A DNA stretch of 64,000 nucleotides from PALSA-612 sp963791225 (GTDB taxonomy: Bacteria; Actinomycetota; Thermoleophilia; Gaiellales; Gaiellaceae). The translations under genes were made by a program, and so were the position numbers. Shown one piece after another: positions 58,338 to 64,000 of the stretch. The notes under the pieces were generated by a model. That model saw only the letters and a list, made by a program, of their open reading frames with translations. It made no database searches and was not told where the DNA came from. Where the stretch lies: assembly GCA_963791225.1 (NCBI GenBank), contig CAWBRV010000007.1, positions 186,001 to 250,000 of the forward strand, read 5' to 3'. Numbering within the stretch: the stretch's first letter is position 1; each line of letters starts with the position of its first letter.

Positions 58338-60143
58338 CTACGCCGCGGTTTCTGCCCAGTCGCCGTACAGCGAGGTGTAGAGGCCGTCGCGGGCGAGCAG
58401 GTCTGCGTGCGAGCCCTGTTCCACGATGCGGCCGTGCTCGAGCACGACGATCAGGTCGGCGCTGCGGATCGTCGAGAGCCGGTGGGCGATGATGAACGCC
58501 GTCCGGGCGAACAGCAGCCGGCCGAGCGCCGCCTCGATCTTCCGCTCGGTGCCGATGTCGACTGAACTCGTCGCCTCGTCCAGGATCAGGATCCGCGGGT
58601 CGGCGAGGAGCGCCCGCGCGAAGGCGACGAGCTGGCGCTGGCCGAGCGAGAGCCTCGTGCCGCGCTCGCCGAGCTGCGTGTCGTAGCCGTCCTCGAGCTC
58701 GGCGACGAACTCGTGCGCCCCGACCGTCCGGGCTGCGGTCATGACGTCCTCGAGCGATGCATCCGGCCGGCCGAAGGCGATGTTGTCCCGCACCGTGCCG
58801 GCGAACAGGAAGCCCTCCTGCGGCACGATCCCGAGCTGGTTGCGCAGGGACGCCTGCGTGACGTCACGCAGGTCGACGCCGTCGATCGTCAGCCGGCCCC
58901 CGGTCGGATCGTAGAAACGGGCGATCAGCTTGGCGATCGTCGACTTCCCCGCACCCGTGTGGCCGACGAGCGCCACGGTGGTTCCGGCCGGAACGTCGAG
59001 GTCGATCCCATGCAGCACCTCGTCGCCGCGTCCGTACCGGAAGCGCACGTCCTCGAAGCGAACGCGGCCCTCGATGCGAGGCAGCTCGCCGGCGTCGACC
59101 TCGTCGCCGACCTCGGGCTTCTCGTCAAGGACGCCCATGATCTTGTCGAGCGCGGCCGTCGCGGACAGGAACGTGTTGTAGAGCTGCGACAGCTGCTGGA
59201 CAGGATCGAAGAAGTTCTGCACGTAGAGCATGAAGGCGAACAGCGTCCCGATCGTGATCGATCCGTCGAAGTAGAGGTAGCCCCCGTAGCCGAGGACGAT
59301 CGCGAGCGCCATCGAGGAAAGGAAGTCGACGGCCGGGAAGTAGAGCCCGTTCAGGATGACGGTCTGCATGTTCGAGTCGCGATAGCGCCCGGCCACGTCC
59401 CGGAAGTTGGCATAGGCAGCGTGCTCGCGTGTGAAGGCCTGGACGATCCGCATGCCGGCGATGTCCTCGGCCAACGTGGCCGTGACCAGGCCCAGGCGCT
59501 CGCGCACCGCGGCGTACGCCCGCGCGGAGCGGGACCGGAACATTCCCGTCGCGATCGCCATCAGCGGCAGCACGGAGCAGGTCGCGAGCGCGAGCTGCCA
59601 GTCGAGGATGAACAGGATCACGGCCGTGCCGATCAGCGTCAGCGTGCTCTGGACGAGCGTCGCCACGCCGTCGGTGACGAGCTGGTCGATCGCCTCGACG
59701 TCGTTCGTCAGCCGGCTGATGATCACGCCTGCGCGGTTGCGCTCGTAGAAGCCGAGCGACAGGCGCTGCAGGTGGCCGAACAGCGTCGTGCGCAGGTCGG
59801 CGAGGACGCGCTCGCCGACCCAGCCGGTCATGTACGTCTCGACGTAGAACATGGCCCAGTTCAGAAGGCCGGCGACGACGAAGACGGCGACGACGAGGTA
59901 GAGCTGGCCGTTGTCGTGGATCTGGACGGCGTCGTCGAGCGCCACCTTGGCCAGCAGCGGCGGGATGAGCGCCGTCGCGGTCGCGGCCAGCAGCGAGAAC
60001 ACCGAGAAGGCCGCCCGGCGGCGGTACGGCGTCATCAGCCGCCAGAGCAGTGCGCCCCGGCGCCGCGTCTTGCTCCAGGACCAGTCGTCCACGCGCGCCC
60101 CGTGCTGCGCCGTCAGATGGCTCCCCGCCTGGTGGACCTTCAC
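58338..60143 (-). CDS. ABC exporter half-transporter, canonical Walker B
   Basis: 601-aa type IV ABC exporter half with six membrane helices then a nucleotide-binding domain. Walker A is GHTGAGKST, the signature is LSLGQRQ (one residue off LSGGQ), Walker B ends LILDEAT with the catalytic Glu, and the H-loop is IAHRL. The GTG overlaps the stop of the partner gene (GTGA). Together they form a heterodimer with one full and one degenerate ATP site. Confidence 0.93.
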   Translation of the reverse strand: MKVHQAGSHLTAQHGARVDDWSWSKTRRRGALLWRLMTPYRRRAAFSVFSLLAATATALIPPLLAKVALDDAVQIHDNGQLYLVVAVFVVAGLLNWAMFYVETYMTGWVGERVLADLRTTLFGHLQRLSLGFYERNRAGVIISRLTNDVEAIDQLVTDGVATLVQSTLTLIGTAVILFILDWQLALATCSVLPLMAIATGMFRSRSARAYAAVRERLGLVTATLAEDIAGMRIVQAFTREHAAYANFRDVAGRYRDSNMQTVILNGLYFPAVDFLSSMALAIVLGYGGYLYFDGSITIGTLFAFMLYVQNFFDPVQQLSQLYNTFLSATAALDKIMGVLDEKPEVGDEVDAGELPRIEGRVRFEDVRFRYGRGDEVLHGIDLDVPAGTTVALVGHTGAGKSTIAKLIARFYDPTGGRLTIDGVDLRDVTQASLRNQLGIVPQEGFLFAGTVRDNIAFGRPDASLEDVMTAARTVGAHEFVAELEDGYDTQLGERGTRLSLGQRQLVAFARALLADPRILILDEATSSVDIGTERKIEAALGRLLFARTAFIIAHRLSTIRSADLIVVLEHGRIVEQGSHADLLARDGLYTSLYGDWAETAA

Positions 60144-61936
60144 GCCACTTCCTCCATCTCGCCGCGCGCCTCGACGGCATCCACGAACTGCTGCTCCAGC
60201 AGCCCGTGCTCGTAGATCTCCCGGTAGACGGGGCTCGATTCGATCAGGTGCTCATGTGTCCCGCGGGCTGCGATCCGGCCTTGGTCGAGCACGACGATCT
60301 CGTCCGCGAGCGCGATCGTCGAGAGGCGGTGGGCGATGATCAGCGTCGTCCGGCCGCGCATCGCCTCTCGCAGGCCGACGCGGATGCGCGCCTCGGTGGT
60401 GGCGTCGACAGAGGCCGTGGCGTCGTCGAGGATGAGGATGCGCGGGTCGACGGCGAGGGCGCGTGCGATCGCGATCCGTTGCCGCTGGCCGCCGGAGAGC
60501 GTGATCCCGCGCTCGCCGATGACGGTCTCGTACCCGTCGGGCAGCCGTTCGATGAACTCGTGCGCCTGCGCGGCACGCGCGAGCCGCTCGACCTCTTCGG
60601 CGGGCAGGTCGCCGCAGCCGAAGGCGATGTTCTCGCGCACGGTCGCGGAGAACAGGAACGGGTCCTGCGAGATCACGCCGATTCCCGTGCGGAGCGACGC
60701 GAGCGTGACGTCGCGAACGTCGACGCCGTCGATGGTGACGCGCCCGGCCGTCGCGTCGTAGAACCGGGGCACCAGCGATGTGAGCGTGGTCTTGCCCGAG
60801 CCCGTGTGGCCGATCAGCGCGACCGTGCGGCCGGCGGGGATGTCGAGGTCGAGGTCGTGGAGCACAGGCCGCCCGGCCAGGTACTCGAAGTCGACGTGCT
60901 CGAACCGGATCTCACCCTCGCCGGGCGGCAGGCTGGTCGCGCCGGGCCGGTCCGTCACCTCCTCGGGCTCGTCCAGCACCTGGAAGATCCGCTCGCCGGC
61001 CGCGGTCGCCCGCTGCGCCTGACCGATCCACATGCCGAGCGAGCGGAGGGGGGTGACGAGCAGCGCGAGGTAGAGGTTGAAGGCGACGAACCCGCCGGGC
61101 GTGAGCGAGCCCGAGGCGACCATCTTCGCGCCGACGAGCAGCACCGCCGCCTGCGCCAGCAGCGGGACGAGCGAGATCAGCGGCACGTACTTCGCGCGCT
61201 GCCGGTTCGCCTTCACCGTCTGCTCGAAGACGAGCTCGGAGCGCTGCTTGAACTTCTCCTCCTCGGCGGGCTCCTGCGCGAACGCCTTGACCACGTGGAC
61301 GCCGACGACGTTCTCCTCGACGACCGTGGCGACGTCGGCCAGCTTCTGCTGGACGTCGCGGAGCGTCGGGTGCGCCACGTGGCTGTAGCGGTAGGCGAGC
61401 GCGACCAGCACCGGCGTGGTCGCGAACACGATCAGGGCCAGCTGCCACTGGAAGAAGAACAGCACCCCACTGACCAGCAGGACCGTGAGCACGTTCTGGA
61501 AGAAGAAGATCAACCCGTAGCCGAGGAAGAAGCGGACGCCCTGCAGGTCGACCGTGGCGCGGGACATGAGCTGCCCGGTCTGGTGGCGGTCGTAGAAGCC
61601 GAACGAGAGCCGGATCAGGTGCGCGTAGATGCGGCTGCGCATGTCCATCTCGACGTCGAGTGCCTGACGGCCGGAAATGATCCGGCGACCCAGCATCAGC
61701 AACGCCCGGACCAGGCCGAGGAGGAGGACGGCGATGATCGCCAGCCACAGCGTGTGCGTGTCGTGATGCTCGAGCGCCCTGTCGATCACGGTGCGCCCGG
61801 TCACGTAGATGAGCGCGATCGCCGCCGCCTGCGAACCGAGAGCGAGCAGGCACGAGACGGCGAGCCCGGCCCGGTACGGCTTCAGGAAGCCGAGCAGGCG
61901 GAAGAAGATCGTTCGGTGTCGCTCCGGCTCGACCAC
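60140..61936 (-). CDS. ABC exporter half-transporter, degenerate Walker B
   Basis: 598-aa partner half. Walker A is GHTGSGKTT, the signature is canonical LSGGQRQ, but Walker B reads LILDDAT, with Asp instead of the catalytic Glu; the H-loop is IAHRL. This asymmetry is known from heterodimeric exporters such as TM287/288. Substrate is unknown: drugs or lipids. The GTG at 61936 has TAGATT (61943-61948, minus) ending 6 nt upstream, a leaderless start for the two-gene operon. Confidence 0.93.
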   Translation of the reverse strand: MVEPERHRTIFFRLLGFLKPYRAGLAVSCLLALGSQAAAIALIYVTGRTVIDRALEHHDTHTLWLAIIAVLLLGLVRALLMLGRRIISGRQALDVEMDMRSRIYAHLIRLSFGFYDRHQTGQLMSRATVDLQGVRFFLGYGLIFFFQNVLTVLLVSGVLFFFQWQLALIVFATTPVLVALAYRYSHVAHPTLRDVQQKLADVATVVEENVVGVHVVKAFAQEPAEEEKFKQRSELVFEQTVKANRQRAKYVPLISLVPLLAQAAVLLVGAKMVASGSLTPGGFVAFNLYLALLVTPLRSLGMWIGQAQRATAAGERIFQVLDEPEEVTDRPGATSLPPGEGEIRFEHVDFEYLAGRPVLHDLDLDIPAGRTVALIGHTGSGKTTLTSLVPRFYDATAGRVTIDGVDVRDVTLASLRTGIGVISQDPFLFSATVRENIAFGCGDLPAEEVERLARAAQAHEFIERLPDGYETVIGERGITLSGGQRQRIAIARALAVDPRILILDDATASVDATTEARIRVGLREAMRGRTTLIIAHRLSTIALADEIVVLDQGRIAARGTHEHLIESSPVYREIYEHGLLEQQFVDAVEARGEMEEVA

Positions 61937-61942
61937 CTTCGA

Positions 61943-61948
61943 AATCTA
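61943..61948 (-). promoter_or_regulatory. -10 hexamer of leaderless ABC operon
   Basis: TAGATT on the minus strand, 6 nt before the GTG at 61936. Confidence 0.55.
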
Positions 61949-61999
61949 GCCGTGGCGCGCGACACGGCCGAATGTGCCGAGATCGAGGAAACTTCCCGC

Positions 62000-63349
62000 G
62001 TGAGCATGCCCGAGACGCGATATGCGAAGAGCGACGGTGTCAACGTCGCCTATCAGGTCGTCGGCGAGGGGCCGTTCGACCTCGTTCTCGCTCCGGGCTC
62101 CGTGTCGCACGTGGAGGTTGGCTGGAACGTTCCAAGCCACGCCCGACTCCTGCGCGGTCTGGCCGAGTTCTCGCGCCTCATCATCTTCGACAAGCGAGGC
62201 ACCGGCATGTCGGATCGGCTGTCGGAGTCCATGACGTTCGAACAGCGCATGGACGACATCAGGGCCGTGATGGACGCGGCGGGATCGGAGCGGGCGGCTC
62301 TGATCGGAGCATCCGAAGGCGCGCCGATGGCGGTCCTCTTCGCCGCGACCTATCCCGAACGCGCCACCGCGCTCGTCCTCTACGGAGGGCTCGCCAAAGG
62401 CGTTCGGACGCCCGACTACCCGCTGGGCTCGTCGGTCGAGGATCACGAGCGCGAGATCCAGGAGGACGAGGCCAACTGGGGAAAGCCCGGCTGGCTCGAG
62501 GCGCTCGCCCGGGACGCGCTCGTCGAGGCCGACCAGGATGAGGCCCGGGCCTGGGCGGACGTCTTCAGGTACTCGGCGAGCCCGGGCGCGGCCGCGGAGC
62601 TCGGCAGGTTGAACGCGGCGATAGACGTGCGGCCGGCCTTGCCGACAATCCGGATTCCGACGCTCGTCGTTCACCAGGTCGGCGATCCTTGGGTCGACAT
62701 CGATCACGGGCGTTACCTCGCGGAGCACATCGCGGGCGCCCGGCTCTTGGAGCTACCGGGCGCGGCTCACGCGCTTGCATCGACGAACGTCGACGTCTTC
62801 CTGCGCGACGCGAGAGCTTTTCTCGAGAGCGCATGGGATGGGGGCTGGACCGAGCCGGAGCCCGACCGGGTGCTCGCGACCGTGCTCTTCACGGACATCG
62901 TCGGCTCGACGGCGCGAGCGGCCGAGCTCGGCGATCGGGCATGGCGAATGCTGCTCGAGCAGCACCACGAGAGAGTTCGGAGACAGCTGGTCCAGTACCG
63001 CGGTCGCGAGCACGACACTGCCGGCGACGGCTTCTTCGCGAGCTTCGACGGCCCGGCCCGGGCGATCCGTTGTGCGTGTGCCATACGCGACTCCCTCGGT
63101 GAGCTCGATCTCGATGTGCGCGCCGGGCTTCACACGGGCGAGTGCGAGCTGCTGGAGGGGAAGGTGGCCGGAATCGCCGTTGCGATCGGCGCGCGCGTCG
63201 CCGCTCAGGCCTCGCCGGGCGAGGTTCTGGTGTCCAGCACCGTCAAGGATCTCGTTGCCGGGTCGGGGCTCGAGTTCACGGATCGAGGCTCTGCCGAGCT
63301 CAAGGGGGTGCCCGGCGACTGGCGGCTCTACGCGGTCGCGGGAGCCTGA
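62000..63349 (+). CDS. Alpha/beta-hydrolase fused to class III nucleotide cyclase
   Basis: About 449 aa. Residues 1-270 are an alpha/beta-hydrolase (FDKRGTGMSDR, nucleophile elbow GASEGAP, late GAAHAL histidine). Residues about 285-449 are a class III adenylate/guanylate cyclase catalytic domain: VLFTDIVGSTARAAELGD (metal Asp), TAGDGFFASFDGP (second Asp), RAGLHTGE and the SVR-like IAVAIGARVAAQASPGEVLVSS helix. Such fusions may tie cyclic nucleotide output to a small-molecule ligand. GTG 62000 has GAAACT 6 nt upstream; ATG 62006 is an alternative. Confidence 0.85.
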   Translation: MSMPETRYAKSDGVNVAYQVVGEGPFDLVLAPGSVSHVEVGWNVPSHARLLRGLAEFSRLIIFDKRGTGMSDRLSESMTFEQRMDDIRAVMDAAGSERAALIGASEGAPMAVLFAATYPERATALVLYGGLAKGVRTPDYPLGSSVEDHEREIQEDEANWGKPGWLEALARDALVEADQDEARAWADVFRYSASPGAAAELGRLNAAIDVRPALPTIRIPTLVVHQVGDPWVDIDHGRYLAEHIAGARLLELPGAAHALASTNVDVFLRDARAFLESAWDGGWTEPEPDRVLATVLFTDIVGSTARAAELGDRAWRMLLEQHHERVRRQLVQYRGREHDTAGDGFFASFDGPARAIRCACAIRDSLGELDLDVRAGLHTGECELLEGKVAGIAVAIGARVAAQASPGEVLVSSTVKDLVAGSGLEFTDRGSAELKGVPGDWRLYAVAGA

Positions 63350-63672
63350 GCCAGCCCGAACGGGCTCCCTTCCGAGTCGCGGCACACCGCCCAGCGCTCG
63401 CCGGGGTGGATCACCTCGCCGCCGAGTTCGACGACCCGCTCGAGCGCCGCAGCCAGGTCGGATACTGCGAAGTAGGGGAGCGAGACACGGTCGCCGGGCC
63501 CAGTGCCGCGGGAGTGGACACCGAGCTCGGTCGCGCCCGAATGCGTCTGCACGCCCGTGCCCTCGCCTTCGCGCCTGGCCTCGAGCTCGACGCCGAGCAG
63601 ACCGTCCCAGAAGCGTCGGGCACGGTCGAGATCGTCCGCGGGAAACTCGACGAGGTCGATCACTTCTCGCAC
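63328..63672 (-). CDS. VOC-family (glyoxalase-fold) protein
   Basis: 114-aa single glyoxalase/bleomycin-resistance/dioxygenase-like domain. IDLVEFPADDLDRARRFWDG and FGLAQAPA are the N- and C-terminal strands of the two beta-alpha-beta-beta-beta modules. The usual metal His/Glu residues are not all evident, so activity is uncertain. It follows the uracil-DNA glycosylase gene by 1 nt on the minus strand, and its end overlaps the cyclase gene by 22 nt. Confidence 0.8.
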   Translation of the reverse strand: MREVIDLVEFPADDLDRARRFWDGLLGVELEARREGEGTGVQTHSGATELGVHSRGTGPGDRVSLPYFAVSDLAAALERVVELGGEVIHPGERWAVCRDSEGSPFGLAQAPATA

Positions 63673-63673
63673 A

Positions 63674-64000
63674 CTAGAGCTTCGCCAGCTCGTCGCGGAC
63701 GAGCTCCGTGGCGCGGGCGAGGAGTTCGCGGTTCGCGGGTGCGTTCAGCCAGCCGCTCGCGCCCGACGGGTGCGGGAGCGGGATCGCCGGTACGCCGTCG
63801 AGCTCGCGCCGCGTGCCGATGCAGGCCGTCAGGTTCGTCTCGCCGAGCAGGCCCCGCGCGGCGAGGCCGCCGACCGTGACGACGAGCGCGGGGCGGAGGA
63901 GGCGGAGCTCGTGCTCGCGCCACACCGCGCAGAGCGCGCGCTCCTTCGGCGTCGGCGTCCGGTCGCCGCGACCGGACGCCGCCCGACCCGGGTAGCAACG
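63674..64000 (-). CDS. Uracil-DNA glycosylase superfamily protein, 5' truncated
   Basis: The frame is open to the window end, giving 108 C-terminal residues. RCYPGRAASGRGDRTPTPKE and the IPLPHPSGASGWLN motif match the uracil-DNA glycosylase superfamily (family 4/5-like); the HPSG histidine motif contributes to catalysis. It removes uracil from DNA in base excision repair. The N-terminal motif with the catalytic Asp/Asn lies outside the window. Confidence 0.8.
   Translation of the reverse strand, partial: RCYPGRAASGRGDRTPTPKERALCAVWREHELRLLRPALVVTVGGLAARGLLGETNLTACIGTRRELDGVPAIPLPHPSGASGWLNAPANRELLARATELVRDELAKL

Noticed and set aside
60050..61999. Long 5' extension of the hydrolase-cyclase frame
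   Set aside because: The extension runs antisense through the ABC exporter gene and has no conserved sequence. The alpha/beta-hydrolase begins normally at about 62000.
1..64000. Mobile elements, prophage, CRISPR arrays, toxin-antitoxin modules
   Set aside because: No transposase, integrase, direct-repeat/spacer array, attachment-site pair or toxin family was seen on either strand.

Overview
The window is one continuous stretch of high-GC, densely packed bacterial chromosome, with many 1-35 nt gene overlaps and GTG starts. It is most likely an actinobacterium. Supporting points are a MurE with the DNPR (meso-diaminopimelate) motif, a dcw cluster without ftsA, an F420-type luciferase-like oxidoreductase, and widespread leaderless gene starts. 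The glycine decarboxylase is split into two subunits, unlike the single-chain form of many Actinomycetia, so a Thermoleophilia-like lineage is possible; that is inference. No prophage, insertion sequence, CRISPR array or rRNA was found.

Layout. 1-8.8 kb: end of a UbiB-like kinase, a receiver-type regulator lacking its phosphorylation residues, a flavoenzyme, an ECF sigma/ogt pair, a PfkB kinase, a HAD-like protein lacking its catalytic aspartates, and a TetR-controlled 14-TM drug exporter. 8.8-24.1 kb: the division and cell-wall cluster mraZ-rsmH-ftsL-ftsI-murE-murF-mraY-(80-aa methyltransferase-like ORF)-murD-ftsW-murG-murC-murB-ftsQ-ftsZ, with MraZ boxes at the head and a separate ftsZ promoter. 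24.1-29.4 kb: glycine cleavage operon gcvT-gcvH-gcvPA-gcvPB ending in a proline dehydrogenase gene. 29.3-41.1 kb: housekeeping and metabolic genes (zincin, RlmN, threonine aldolase, serine hydrolase, Ca2+/H+ antiporter, endonuclease IV, GluRS, zinc peptidase). 41.1-49.9 kb: envelope and accessory genes (PQQ-propeller lipoprotein, Kef-like antiporter, sulfide:quinone-reductase-like flavoprotein, TadG-like protein, ArsR/SRPBCC pair). 49.9-57.6 kb: two tRNAs, DUF4389 and YbhN-like membrane proteins, a cold-shock protein, a frameshifted LLM oxidoreductase, an OafA-like acyltransferase, a lytic transglycosylase, an 84-aa LPXTG protein and an HD-domain protein. 57.6-64 kb: a secreted protein, a heterodimeric ABC exporter pair, a hydrolase-cyclase fusion, a VOC protein and part of a uracil-DNA glycosylase.

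The strongest unifying signal is regulatory. At least 22 genes have a TANNNT hexamer ending 6-9 nt before an ATG or GTG, the arrangement expected when transcription begins at the start codon. I used it to choose several starts. In two divergent pairs (nfo/gltX and rlmN/threonine aldolase) one near-palindromic hexamer appears to serve both directions in a spacer of 17-20 bp.
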